Position numbers and translations under genes: made by a program | Source of the DNA: Streptomyces calvus | GTDB lineage: Bacteria > Actinomycetota > Actinomycetes > Streptomycetales > Streptomycetaceae | Length of the DNA stretch: 64,000 bases | Assembly (NCBI RefSeq): GCF_006782915.1 | Contig: NZ_VCNP01000043.1 | Location: 395,755-459,754 of the forward strand | Reading direction: 5' to 3' | Notes under the pieces: model-generated | The model's database searches: none | Told to the model about the DNA's origin: nothing | Seen by the model: the letters and a program-made list of their open reading frames with translations, nothing else | Part shown: one piece after another, positions 33,771-42,539 of the stretch | Position numbering within the stretch: the stretch's first letter is position 1 | How the letters are laid out: each line of letters opens with the position of its first letter

Positions 33771-34976
33771 TTACGTGCAGGTGTCCTCGGCGGCGGTGTT
33801 TCCCGAGAATGTCGGGGCCGGGGAGGTGTCGCCGGACGGCTTCCCCGATTCCGTTTTCGTGGCCTTTCCGTCACCGTCCGTATCGACCGCAACGGGTGCG
33901 TCCTCGCGCAGCCGCTCGAACAATTCCGCCGCGGCGGGCTGGGCGAGCTGGTCGCGATTGACGTCTCCGGAGTACGCCTCCCGCGGAACGGTCAGGAATT
34001 GCACATCTTCCGTGGGGATCTGGCGCAGTCCGCGGACGAGTTGGTACAAGCCGCGCAAACTGGCCAGTTCGGGGTCGGTGGTGAGGGACGAGGTGGCCGC
34101 GTCCAGGACCGGATACAGCTTCACCGGGTTCAGCAGGACGTCGTTGCTGTGCACCTTGTTGACGAGCGCGCCGAGGAAGCGCTGCTGCCGCTCCATGCGG
34201 CTGGTGTCGCTGCCGTCGCCGAGGCTCTTGCGGGCGCGCACGTAACCCAGCGCCTGCTCCCCGCTCAGCGTCACCCGGCCCGCTGGCAGCTTCAGTTCGG
34301 CGGCCTCGTCGTCGACGGGCTCGCGCAGGCACACCTCGACACCGTCCACCGCGTCGACCATGTCCTTGAATCCGGCGAAGTCGACGACGACGTGGTGATC
34401 GACGCGGATGTCCGTGAGTTTCTCGACGGTGCGAATCGTGCAGGCCGAACCGCCCACTTCGAAAGCGGAGTTGAACAACGTGAACATCGGCTGCGAACGG
34501 GATCCGTCCGGACGGCGACAGCCGGGCACGTTCACCATCAGGTCCCGGGGTATGGACACCGCGGTGGCGCTGCGCCGGCCCGCCGACAGATGCAGCAGGA
34601 TCACGGTGTCGGAGCGCTCCGTCCCCGGGTCCCGTCCGTAACGGCGGTTCTCCTCGCCCGCACGCGAGTCCGACCCGATCAGCAGGATGTTCCGGGCGCC
34701 CTGGACGAGCGCGGTGGGCCGCTCCTTCTCGAAGCGCGCCAGTTCGGCCGCCGCCGCCTCGTCCGGCGTGATGTTCCCCTCCAGCTTCATGTACACCGCC
34801 CACCCGGCCCCCGCCACCCCGAGCAGCGCGACGGCGGCCACGAGCGCCGTACCGTGCCTCCAGCGCCGTCGCCTGCGCCGCGACCGCCCCCGCCCGCTCG
34901 CCGAGGCGCCCGTCCCCGTGCCGGGACCGCGCCTGCCGCCCGGCGGTACGGGGGGCGTGCCTGCGGAGTCGCTCAT
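33771..34976 (-). CDS. LCP family glycopolymer ligase 6
   Basis: A 401-residue protein: a Gly/Arg-rich N-terminus, a membrane helix around residues 43-62 (ALVAAVALLGVAGAGWAVYM), and an LCP domain with LLIGSDSRAGEENRRYGRD, RSDTVILLHL, SIPRDLMVNVPG, VDFAGFKDMVDAVDGVEVC, YVRARKSLGDGSDTSRMERQQRFL. All arginines expected for pyrophosphate binding are present. There is no LytR_C domain; it ends in a Thr/Ser-rich tail with a final DTCT. The start is ATG (MSDSAGTPP), with an in-frame GTG four codons upstream (34988). The 3' end and the following intergenic region are noticeably less GC-rich than the neighbourhood. Confidence 0.92.
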   Translation of the reverse strand: MSDSAGTPPVPPGGRRGPGTGTGASASGRGRSRRRRRRWRHGTALVAAVALLGVAGAGWAVYMKLEGNITPDEAAAAELARFEKERPTALVQGARNILLIGSDSRAGEENRRYGRDPGTERSDTVILLHLSAGRRSATAVSIPRDLMVNVPGCRRPDGSRSQPMFTLFNSAFEVGGSACTIRTVEKLTDIRVDHHVVVDFAGFKDMVDAVDGVEVCLREPVDDEAAELKLPAGRVTLSGEQALGYVRARKSLGDGSDTSRMERQQRFLGALVNKVHSNDVLLNPVKLYPVLDAATSSLTTDPELASLRGLYQLVRGLRQIPTEDVQFLTVPREAYSGDVNRDQLAQPAAAELFERLREDAPVAVDTDGDGKATKTESGKPSGDTSPAPTFSGNTAAEDTCT

Positions 34977-35003
34977 GACCGTGTCCACCCCTCACTGCGT
35001 ACG

Positions 35004-35057
35004 GGACCGTGGCCCGTCGTACGGGAGCGCGGACCGTGGCCCGTCGTACGGGAGCGC
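35004..35057. repeat. 27-bp perfect tandem duplication
   Basis: Two identical 27-base copies, beginning GGACCGTGGCCCGTCG, at 35004-35030 and 35031-35057, upstream of LCP 6 and downstream of the TIGR03089-type gene. Partial flanking copies of CGTACGGGA precede it. Confidence 0.85.
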
Positions 35058-35213
35058 GGTGCGCGGCACCTGGCGTGTGCCGTCGCTACGACGATGGCCC
35101 GGCAGGATGCCGTGCGGCGGCCGGTGCTGCGCCGAACGGGGGACGGGGCGGGGCGGACGGGTGGTGCGGCGGCCGGGCGGGTTTGGGACGCCGCGGTGCC
35201 GGAGGACGGTGGG

Positions 35214-35975
35214 TCAGCGGGCGATGACCGCCACGCGCTCGCTCTCCACCCGCTTGTCCAGGGCGTCGTCCGCGAGCCGGTCCAGGTGGCGGCAGAGCAC
35301 CACCGAGCCGCCGGTCGCGAGCGGCCCGTACAGGCCCGCGTGCAGACCCTCCCAGGTGTCGAACGGCAGTCCCGACAGGATCCGCGAGCCCGGCCCGGTC
35401 AGTCCGCGCTCCGCCGCCTCCGCGCGGGCCCGCTCGACCACCTCCGCGCCGGTGAACTCCCGTCCGGCCACGATCAGCGCCGGCTCCTCGGGGTCGACGG
35501 GCGCGTACGGCACGAACCGGTCGCCCTGGCCCGGCACCTCGACGGCGTAGTCGGCGAAGCCCTCCGGCGGCTGCGGGAAGCGCCCGCCGAGCGGCCGGAG
35601 CGCCAGCGCCACCCGGGCGCCCGAGCAGGCCCGTGCCGCCTCCAGCGACTCCGGCTCCGGGCCGCTGACGACCACGTCGGCCGCCGCCGGGTCCCCGGCC
35701 ACGTCCGCGATCACGCCCACCGACGCGCACGCCAGCAGCCAGACCGCCGTCTGCCAGTGCGCGGGCAGCAGCAGCGCCACCCGGTCGCCGGGTTCGACGG
35801 AGAGCTCGTCCTGGAGGAGGTTGGCGGTCTTGGCCACCCAATTGGCGAAGGTGGCCACGGACAATTCGACGCGTTCGCCCGTGGCGTCGTCGTAGAAGGT
35901 CACCAGAGGGCGTCCGGGGTCCGCGGACAGCGCGGAACTCAGCAGGTCGGCGGGGGTGCGGTCGGTGGCGTTCAC
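35214..35975 (-). CDS. Truncated acyl-adenylate-forming protein (TIGR03089-type)
   Basis: A 253-residue protein resembling the N-terminal half of AMP-binding acyl-CoA ligases. TFYDDATGERVELSVATFANWVAKTANLL and PGDRVALLLPAHWQTAVWLLAC are the substrate-domain strands found at the start of such enzymes. The catalytic P-loop (Ser/Thr/Gly-rich), the TGD motif and the mobile C-terminal domain are missing, and the protein ends where those would follow. This matches an actinobacterial family called TIGR03089. It starts with GTG. It therefore cannot be a complete ligase; a binding role is possible. Located next to LCP 6, divergent from the amidase. Confidence 0.8.
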   Translation of the reverse strand: MNATDRTPADLLSSALSADPGRPLVTFYDDATGERVELSVATFANWVAKTANLLQDELSVEPGDRVALLLPAHWQTAVWLLACASVGVIADVAGDPAAADVVVSGPEPESLEAARACSGARVALALRPLGGRFPQPPEGFADYAVEVPGQGDRFVPYAPVDPEEPALIVAGREFTGAEVVERARAEAAERGLTGPGSRILSGLPFDTWEGLHAGLYGPLATGGSVVLCRHLDRLADDALDKRVESERVAVIAR

Positions 35976-36115
35976 CCGCGCTAGCGTACGCGGGCCCGCC
36001 CGCGCGCACCGCCCGTCGGACGCATGCGGCAGACACCGGTTCGGGGGAACGGGCCCCGACGGCCCGTCAAGTCACCGTTGGACAGAATTGTCTGACTATG
36101 GACAAGGTCGGTGGT

Positions 36116-37618
36116 ATGCGTGGATTTGTTGCTTCCTCGATCGGTGTCACCTGCGCCGCAGCCCTCGCCCTCCCGCTCGTCCCGCCCGCCACCGCCGCGG
36201 ACACCCGACCGGCGGCTCCGGCGGAAGCGGCCCCGCGGGCAGGGACGACGGCCCGGCCCGACGTTCCCGGCAGCACCCAGTCGCTGCCCCTGAGACCCCT
36301 CACCCGCGACCGCGCCACCGGCGCCGCCGTCCTCGGCCTCGCCCCCCGGACCGTACGGCAGTTCTCCCTCCTCGGCGTCGTCTGGGACGATCCCGCCGCC
36401 CACCTCCACGGCCGCGTCCAGGTCCGCACCCGGTCGGCCGCCACTGGTACCTGGTCCGGCTGGCAGGACGTCGAGACCCACTACTCCGACCACGCGGCCG
36501 ACCCGGGCACCGCGGAAGCCGCCTCGGACGCGGTGCGCGGGGCGACGGCGCCGTTGTGGGTCGGGGAGTCGGACGCCGTGGAGATCCGGGTGCAGCCGGA
36601 GCCACAGCCGGAGCCGGAGCCGCAGTCGGGCGAGCCCGGCGGGTCAGTGAGCGGCGACGCGGCAGCCGGCGATGCCGGGGCTGGTCACTCCCACGGCGAC
36701 GCCGGCCCCGACAGTGACCCCCCGGACGCCCAGGACGCCCAGACCCCCCAGGCCGGTGCCCTCACGGAGCTGCCCTCCGGCCTGCGGCTCGAACTGATCG
36801 ACCCCGGTGAGACCGCCGCGGCCCCGGCCGGGGCCACGGACGCCTCCCGCACCGGCGCCCTGACCGCCGAGGCGACCGCCGCCTCCGCGGCCAACGCCGC
36901 GCTCGCACCGCTCGGCGCCACCGAGATCCCGGCGCTGACCGGCGAACAGACCCGGCAGGAACTCCTCGCCCTGCGCGGGACCGAACTGACCGAGCAGCAG
37001 CGGGCCAAGCCGTACATCGGGCCGCGCCCCGCCATCGTCACGCGGCGCGGCTGGGGAGCCAACGAGAGCCTGCGGGAGAAGCAGTTCGTCTACACCGGCA
37101 AGGTCAAGGCGGCCTTCGTGCACCACACCGCCTCCGGCAACACGTACTCCTGCTCCCAGGCGCCGTCGCTGATCCGCGGCTTCTACCGCTATCACGTGCG
37201 GAGCCTGGGCTGGCGGGACATCGGCTACAACTTCCTCGTCGACAAGTGCGGGCGGATCTACGAGGGCCGGGCCGGGGGAGTGGCGAAGCCCGTCAAGGGC
37301 GCCCACACCTTCGGGTTCAACACCAACACGACCGGCATCGCGGTCATCGGCTCCTACGGCTCGAAGAAGCCGTCGTCCTCGGCGGTGAAGGCCGTCGCCC
37401 GGCTCACCGCCTGGAAACTCGGCCTGCACGGCATGAATCCGCGCGGCAAGACATATCTGACGTCCGGAGGTGGCAATCTCTACCGAAAAGGTAAGAAGGT
37501 ACGACTGAACGTGATCTCCGGTCACAGGGACGGGTTCAACACGACCTGTCCCGGGGGGAAGCTGTACCGCAAGCTCGGCACCGCGCGTTCCACGGCGGCC
37601 CGTTACCAGGGACGCTGA
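36116..37618 (+). CDS. Secreted peptidoglycan-recognition / N-acetylmuramoyl-L-alanine amidase-type protein
   Basis: About 500 residues. A signal peptide (MRGFVASSIGVTCAAALALPLVPPATA, cleavage after ATA) is followed by a 250-residue low-complexity region with a PE-rich run and many Ala/Pro. Then comes a PGRP/amidase-2 domain from about residue 300: VTRRGWGANESL, AFVHHTASGN (zinc His), RDIGYNFLVDKCGRIYEGRAGG, and ISGHRDGFNTTCPG with the zinc His and Cys. All zinc ligands of an active amidase are present, so it should cut the MurNAc-L-Ala bond. ATG at 36116 has AAGG 8 bases upstream; ATG at 36098 is an alternative. Fits the wall-related neighbourhood. Confidence 0.92.
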   Translation: MRGFVASSIGVTCAAALALPLVPPATAADTRPAAPAEAAPRAGTTARPDVPGSTQSLPLRPLTRDRATGAAVLGLAPRTVRQFSLLGVVWDDPAAHLHGRVQVRTRSAATGTWSGWQDVETHYSDHAADPGTAEAASDAVRGATAPLWVGESDAVEIRVQPEPQPEPEPQSGEPGGSVSGDAAAGDAGAGHSHGDAGPDSDPPDAQDAQTPQAGALTELPSGLRLELIDPGETAAAPAGATDASRTGALTAEATAASAANAALAPLGATEIPALTGEQTRQELLALRGTELTEQQRAKPYIGPRPAIVTRRGWGANESLREKQFVYTGKVKAAFVHHTASGNTYSCSQAPSLIRGFYRYHVRSLGWRDIGYNFLVDKCGRIYEGRAGGVAKPVKGAHTFGFNTNTTGIAVIGSYGSKKPSSSAVKAVARLTAWKLGLHGMNPRGKTYLTSGGGNLYRKGKKVRLNVISGHRDGFNTTCPGGKLYRKLGTARSTAARYQGR

Positions 37619-37688
37619 GGCGGCCGGGGCTCTTTCCTGCCGGAGGCACCGCCGTCGCGAGCGCTGCGGAACGGTCTGCATACACTGG

Positions 37689-37712
37689 CCGGCCGAAACA
37701 CAGTTCGGCCGG
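37689..37712 (+). promoter_or_regulatory. Hairpin in the leader of the guanylyltransferase gene
   Basis: A 9-base perfect stem CCGGCCGAA / TTCGGCCGG with a 6-base ACACAG loop lies 25 bases before the GTG start. TACACT (37681-37686) just ahead resembles a -10 box, so the hairpin would be at the very 5' end of the mRNA. Confidence 0.45.
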
Positions 37713-37737
37713 TCCCGGCAGGAAGCAGAGACGACAG

Positions 37738-38820
37738 GTGACAGAAGCGATCCTCCTGGTCGGCGGCAAGGGCACGCGGCTGCGCCCGCTCACGGTGCAC
37801 ACGCCCAAGCCCATGGTCCCCGCGGCCGGGGTGCCCTTCCTCACGCACCAGCTGGCGAGAGCGAGAGCCGCGGGCGTCGAGCACATCGTCCTGGCCACGT
37901 CCTACCTGGCCGAGGTCTTCGAGCCGTACTTCGGCGACGGGTCGGCCCTGGGGCTGCACATCGAGTACGTGACGGAGGAGGAGCCGCTCGGCACGGGCGG
38001 CGCGATCCGCAACGTCGCGTCCCGGCTGCACTCCGGCCCGGACGACCCGGTGCTCGTCTTCAACGGGGACATCCTGACGGGGCTGGACATCCGGGCGCTG
38101 GTGCGCACGCACGGGACGACGGGCGCGGACGTCTCGCTGCACCTGACGAAGGTGACGGACCCGCGCGCCTACGGCCTGGTGCCGACGGACGACACCGGCA
38201 GGGTGCTGGCGTTCCTGGAGAAGCCGCAGACGCCGGAGGAGATCGTCACCGACCAGATCAACGCGGGGGCGTACGTGTTCCGGCGCTCGGTGATCGACAC
38301 GATCCCGGCGGGCCGGGTGGTGTCGGTGGAGCGGGAGACGTTCCCGCAGCTGCTGGCGGCGGGCGCCCACCTCCAGGGCATGGTCGACTCCACGTACTGG
38401 CTGGACCTCGGCACCCCGGCGGCCTTCGTGCGGGGCTCGGCGGACCTGGTGCTCGGCCGGGCGCCGTCGCCGGCCGTGCCGGGGCACTGCGGCGACCGGC
38501 TGGTGCTGCCCACGGCGACCGTGGCGCCCGACGCGAAGCTCGCGGGCGGGACGGTGGTGGGTGAGGGCGCGTTCGTCGCGGAGGGCGCGCGCGTCTTCGG
38601 CAGCACGATCCTGCCGGGAGCGGTCATCGAGCCGGGCGCCGTCATCACCGACTCACTGATCGGCAACCGGGCCCGGGTCGGCGAACGGTCGGTCCTCACC
38701 GGCACGGTGATAGGCGACGGCGCGGTGATCGGCGCCCGCAACGAACTGCGCGAGGGCGTCCGCGTGTGGTGCGACGCGCGGATTCCGGCGGGAGCGGTTC
38801 GTTTCTCCTCGGATCAGTAG
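37738..38820 (+). CDS. Mannose-1-phosphate guanylyltransferase / sugar nucleotidyltransferase
   Basis: A 360-residue two-domain enzyme forming GDP-mannose from GTP and mannose-1-phosphate. The N-terminal nucleotidyltransferase domain has AILLVGGKGTRLRPLTVHTPKPMVP, VFNGDILTG (metal aspartate) and YWLDLGTPAAF. The last 110 residues are hexapeptide left-handed beta-helix repeats (GAFVAEGARVFGSTILPGAVIEPGAVITDS). It starts with GTG, with GGAAGCAGAG upstream. Together with manB and manA further along it completes a GDP-mannose route. GDP-mannose is inferred from family and from the mycobacterial counterpart (Rv3264c position); a dTDP- or UDP-sugar product cannot be fully excluded. Confidence 0.92.
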   Translation: MTEAILLVGGKGTRLRPLTVHTPKPMVPAAGVPFLTHQLARARAAGVEHIVLATSYLAEVFEPYFGDGSALGLHIEYVTEEEPLGTGGAIRNVASRLHSGPDDPVLVFNGDILTGLDIRALVRTHGTTGADVSLHLTKVTDPRAYGLVPTDDTGRVLAFLEKPQTPEEIVTDQINAGAYVFRRSVIDTIPAGRVVSVERETFPQLLAAGAHLQGMVDSTYWLDLGTPAAFVRGSADLVLGRAPSPAVPGHCGDRLVLPTATVAPDAKLAGGTVVGEGAFVAEGARVFGSTILPGAVIEPGAVITDSLIGNRARVGERSVLTGTVIGDGAVIGARNELREGVRVWCDARIPAGAVRFSSDQ

Positions 38821-38853
38821 GGGGACGGCTTCGGGGCGGCTTTGGGCGCGAGG

Positions 38854-38991
38854 GTCCGGTCGGTGGAGTGCTGTTGCGTGCCTGCGGCGCAGGGGTCCGG
38901 TCGGTGGCTGTGTTGTGTGCGTGCCTGCGGCGCAGGGGTTGGGTCGGCGGGGGTGCTGTTGCGTGCCTGCGGCGCAGTGGTCTGTCCGGTG
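38854..38991. repeat. 42-43-bp direct repeat, three copies
   Basis: The core GTGCCTGCGGCGCAG begins at 38878, 38921 and 38963, each preceded by a GTCCGGTCGGTGG-like segment and a TGTTGCGTG-like segment. Lies directly after the guanylyltransferase stop codon. The rest of the 351-base interval up to the DNA glycosylase gene shows no gene. Confidence 0.8.
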
Positions 38992-39171
38992 GGGGTGCGC
39001 ACGGCGCTTTCGGTGCGGTGGGTGGCGCGGGGACGGGGCGTGGGTGTCCGTGCCCGGTCCGGCGCGGAACCGGCCGGTTGGGACGTGCGGGGTGCGGACG
39101 CGCCGGCCGCTGCGGGCACGCACTCCCGCCCCGTCCGCCTCAGCGCCGTACGCGGCCGGGGGCAGGAGGTC

Positions 39172-40173
39172 TCACAGCCGTCCGATGTCGCCGTGCGGCA
39201 TGCGCGGTGCCCGGCGTTCCGGTACGCGTCCGCTCAGCAGGATCAGCCGCGCGGCGCGGTGCCGCTGACCGGCGTACGGTTCCAGGAGCGACAGCATCAC
39301 CGCGTCGTCCGCGTGCCGGTCCCCGGCCAGCGCCCACCCGACGATCCCCGGCAGGTGCAGGTCCCCGACGGTCACCGCGTCCGGCGCCCCGTGACTGCGC
39401 TGCACCGTCTCCGCCGACGTCCACGGCCCGATCCCCGGCACCAGTTCCAGCCGCTTCTGCGCCGCCGCAGGCGACATCCCCGCCGCCTCCTCCAGCCGCG
39501 CGGCGACCCGCACCGCCCGCAGGACGGTCGAGGCACGCTTGTCGTCCACCCCGGCGCGGTGCCACTCCCAGGACGGGATCAGCGCCCAGGTGCGCGGGGC
39601 CGGCATCACCGACATCCGCTCCGGTGCCGGGCCGGGCGCCGGCTCCCCGAACGCGCGGACCAGCAGCCGCCACGCCCGGTACGCCTCACCGGTGGTGACC
39701 TTCTGCTCCAGCACCGACGGGATCAGCGACTCCAGCACCAGCCCGGTGCGCGTCAGCCGCAGACCGGGCCGCCGGTGACGGGTGAGGGCGAGGAGTCTGT
39801 GCCGGGGGACGAAGGCGGACGGGTCGTCGGCCGCCCCGAGCAGCTCCGGCAGCCGGTCCAGCAGCCACTCGGCGCCCGGCCCCCACGCCTCGCCGCGGAC
39901 CTCACCGGCCCGCTGCGTCACCCGCAGTGTCCCCGGGCCCGCCGGCGTCAGGCTGGCCCGCCACACGGAGCCGTCCGGCAGCGCGCGGAACGTCGGGTCC
40001 CCGGGCCCGCGCCGCAGCGGGCCGAGCACCAGGCCGAGGTCCAGCGGACCGTCCGGCGTCCAGGTCCGCACCCGGGCGGGGGCCGGCGCCTGGCGCGGAA
40101 CGCCCGCGGGCACGGCGGCACGCCCGCCGCGCACGGTCGTACGCGTCGGGCGGGGAGCGAAACGTCCTGCCAC
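39172..40173 (-). CDS. HhH-GPD DNA glycosylase, AlkA-like
   Basis: A 333-residue base-excision repair glycosylase of the 3-methyladenine DNA glycosylase II type. The helix-hairpin-helix is RLELVPGIGPWTSAETVQR at about residues 250-268, and the catalytic aspartate follows in VTVGDLHLPG, the standard spacing for HhH-GPD enzymes. ESLIPSVLEQKVTTGEAYRAW is the conserved helix before it. The first 45 residues are Arg/Pro-rich. It has a GTG start with GGGA about 6 bases upstream. It would remove alkylated bases from DNA. Its neighbours (wall and F420 genes) give no further hint. Confidence 0.9.
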   Translation of the reverse strand: MAGRFAPRPTRTTVRGGRAAVPAGVPRQAPAPARVRTWTPDGPLDLGLVLGPLRRGPGDPTFRALPDGSVWRASLTPAGPGTLRVTQRAGEVRGEAWGPGAEWLLDRLPELLGAADDPSAFVPRHRLLALTRHRRPGLRLTRTGLVLESLIPSVLEQKVTTGEAYRAWRLLVRAFGEPAPGPAPERMSVMPAPRTWALIPSWEWHRAGVDDKRASTVLRAVRVAARLEEAAGMSPAAAQKRLELVPGIGPWTSAETVQRSHGAPDAVTVGDLHLPGIVGWALAGDRHADDAVMLSLLEPYAGQRHRAARLILLSGRVPERRAPRMPHGDIGRL

Positions 40174-40233
40174 GAGAGATCCCAGGGGTGGAGCGGAAGG
40201 GCACCTACGAGGGTAGGGGGCCGCGCGGCCGGC

Positions 40234-41550
40234 TCACCGCACCTCGATGAACGCGCCCGCGTCCCGCTCCGGCCGCGGACGGGGCTCCTCGGCCGGGTGG
40301 CCCACCGCCACCGCGCCCATCGGGTCCCAGTGCGCGGGCAGGTCCAGGACCTCGCGGACCACGTCGCGGCAGAACATCGTCGACGACACCCACGCCGAGC
40401 CCAGCCGCTCCCCGGCCAGCGCGACCAGGAAGTTCTGCACACCGGCGCCGGCGGCGACCACGAACATCTCCCGCTCCGCGCCGTCCCGCCGCGCGTCCCC
40501 GTAGGCGTGCGCGCCGTCCATGACCAGGCAGGGCACGACCAGACAGGGCGCGTTGCGCAGCACGTCGCCGCGGCGGACGCGCCGGGCGATGGACTCCTCC
40601 GTCTTCCCGTCGCGGCGCAGGTCGGCGATCCAGGCGTCGCGCATCGCGTCCAGGAGGCGGGTGCGGGTCCCGGGGGACTCCAGCAGGACGAACCGCCACG
40701 GCGTGGTGTGGTGCGGGGCCGGTGCCGTCACCGCCGCCGCCACCGCGCGGCGCACCGCGCCCGGGTCGACCGGCTGGTCCGTGAAGGTCCGCACCGTACG
40801 CCGCTGGGTCACCGCCAGGCGCACCGCCTCCGAGGTGCCCAGGCGGAACATGTCGTCGCGTGCGCCGCGCACCAGTGCCCGGGCGCCCTCGCCGTCGCCG
40901 GACACCACCAGGTGCGGCAGCCCGCGCACGACGGCCACCGGCAGACCGTTGGCCTTGCCCTTGACCAGGTCGCCCGCCGCGGCCAGTTCGTCGGCCAGGG
41001 CGACGACCGTGGCGGCGAGCGGATTGCCGTACGCGTCGGTGCCGCCGCGCAGGTCGTCCAGCACCCGCACGCCCGCCGCGCCGATCGCGACGTCCGTCAG
41101 CCCCGAGCGCCAGGGCCGCCCGAAGGTGTCGGTGACGATCACGCCGACCTCGACGCCGAGGGCGTCGCGCAGGCCCGCGCGGATCGCGCGCGCGGAGGCG
41201 TCCGGGTCCTCGGGCAGCAGCAGGACCGTGCCAGCGGGGGTGTTGGAGGCGTCGACGCCGGCCGCGGCCATGACCAGGCCCTGCCGGTTCTCGACGATGC
41301 GCAGCGAGCCGCGCCGGGCCACCACGCGCACCGTCTCCGCGTCGATCGCCGCCTCCCGGTCGGCCGCCTCGACGACCCGGCCCTCGGCCTTGGAGACGAT
41401 CTTCGAGGTGACCAGCAGGATGTCGCCGTCGGCCAGCCCCGGCTCGGCGCCCGCGATCAGCTTGGCCAGGTCGTCGCCCGGCCCGACCTCGGGAAGGCCC
41501 GGCACGGCGCGGACCCGGAAGCCGTCGGACGGCGGGAGCGCGCCGCTCAT
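40234..41550 (-). CDS. fbiB: Coenzyme F420:L-glutamate ligase fused to an FMN nitroreductase-like domain
   Basis: A 438-residue bifunctional protein typical of actinobacteria. Residues 1-245 are a CofE-type ligase that adds L-glutamates to F420-0 (DGDILLVTSKIVSKAEGRVV, GVIVTDTFGRPWRSGLTDVAIG, VKGKANGLPVAVVRGL). Residues from about 255 form a nitroreductase-fold domain (RRTVRTFTDQPVDPGAVRRA, APHHTTPWRFVLLES, AGAGVQNFLVALAGERLGSAWVS). In the mycobacterial protein this domain reduces dehydro-F420-0 with FMN. The ATG overlaps the fbiA stop by four bases (ATGA), so the pair is an operon. Confidence 0.95.
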   Translation of the reverse strand: MSGALPPSDGFRVRAVPGLPEVGPGDDLAKLIAGAEPGLADGDILLVTSKIVSKAEGRVVEAADREAAIDAETVRVVARRGSLRIVENRQGLVMAAAGVDASNTPAGTVLLLPEDPDASARAIRAGLRDALGVEVGVIVTDTFGRPWRSGLTDVAIGAAGVRVLDDLRGGTDAYGNPLAATVVALADELAAAGDLVKGKANGLPVAVVRGLPHLVVSGDGEGARALVRGARDDMFRLGTSEAVRLAVTQRRTVRTFTDQPVDPGAVRRAVAAAVTAPAPHHTTPWRFVLLESPGTRTRLLDAMRDAWIADLRRDGKTEESIARRVRRGDVLRNAPCLVVPCLVMDGAHAYGDARRDGAEREMFVVAAGAGVQNFLVALAGERLGSAWVSSTMFCRDVVREVLDLPAHWDPMGAVAVGHPAEEPRPRPERDAGAFIEVR

Positions 41551-42506
41551 GCCGCGCGCACCTCCTCCGCCAGCGCCAGCGCCTCCCGCGCCATCTGCGC
41601 GGCCGCGTCGACGTCCGTCATCATCAGCGGCACGGCGCGGCAGCGGATCCCGGCGGCCTCGACCCGCTCCACACAGCCGGCGTCGACGGTGTCGACCAGC
41701 CAGCCGTCCAGCAGGCCCGAGCCGTAGTGCTCGGCCACCGCGGGGGCGGTCGACTCCACGCCGACGGCCGCGAGCACCTTGTCGGCCATGCCGCGCACCG
41801 GAGCGTCCCCGACGATCGGCGACAGGCCGATCACCGGCACGCCCGCGTCGGCGATCGCCTCCCGGATGCCGGGCACGGCGAGGATGGTGCCGACGGAGAC
41901 CACCGGGTTGGACGGCGGGAAGAGGATCACGTCGGCCGCCGCGATCGCCTCCAGGACGCCCGGCGCCGGCTTCGCCTGCTCCGCGCCGACCGGCACGACC
42001 GCCTCGGCCGGCACCGACGCCCGCAGCCGCACCCAGTACTCCTGGAAGTGGATCGCCCTGCGCTCGCCCTCCAACTCGACGGCCACGTGCGTCTCCACGC
42101 GGTCGTCGGTCATCGGGATCAGGCGCACGCCGGGCTGCCAGCGGTCGCACAGCGCCTCGGTCACCGCGCTCAGCGGATAGCCGGCGCCGAGCATTTGGGT
42201 CCGCACGATGTGCGTGGCGAAGTCCCGGTCGCCGAGCCCGAACCACTCGGGGCCGACGCCGTACGCCGCCAGCTCCTCCTTGAGGTGGAAGGTCTCGTCG
42301 GTCCGTCCCCAGCCCTGCTCCTCGTTGATGCCGCCGCCGAGCGTGTACATCACCGTGTCGAGGTCCGGGCAGACCTTCAGCCCGAAGAGGTGGATGTCGT
42401 CCCCGGTGTTGCCGATGACGGTGATGTCCGCGTCCGGCACGGCCCGCTTCAGACCGCGCAGGAAACGGGCACCACCGATGCCGCCTGCCAGAACCACGAT
42501 GCGCAT
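41547..42506 (-). CDS. fbiA: 2-phospho-L-lactate transferase-type F420 synthase
   Basis: A 319-residue CofD/FbiA enzyme transferring the phospho-lactyl or enolpyruvyl-phospho moiety to Fo, forming (dehydro-)F420-0. Signatures: the N-terminal VVLAGGIGGARFLRGLKRAV, VIGNTGDDIHLFGLKVCPDLDTVMYTLGG, and ILFPPSNPVVSVGTILAVPGIREAI. The start is the ATG directly before RIVVLAGG. It is the upstream gene of a two-gene operon with fbiB. Deazaflavin F420 is used by many Streptomyces reductases; other biosynthetic genes (fbiC, fbiD) are not in the window. Confidence 0.96.
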   Translation of the reverse strand: MRIVVLAGGIGGARFLRGLKRAVPDADITVIGNTGDDIHLFGLKVCPDLDTVMYTLGGGINEEQGWGRTDETFHLKEELAAYGVGPEWFGLGDRDFATHIVRTQMLGAGYPLSAVTEALCDRWQPGVRLIPMTDDRVETHVAVELEGERRAIHFQEYWVRLRASVPAEAVVPVGAEQAKPAPGVLEAIAAADVILFPPSNPVVSVGTILAVPGIREAIADAGVPVIGLSPIVGDAPVRGMADKVLAAVGVESTAPAVAEHYGSGLLDGWLVDTVDAGCVERVEAAGIRCRAVPLMMTDVDAAAQMAREALALAEEVRAA

Positions 42507-42539
42507 GGGCCCATCCTCGCAGGCGGCTACGACATCGCG

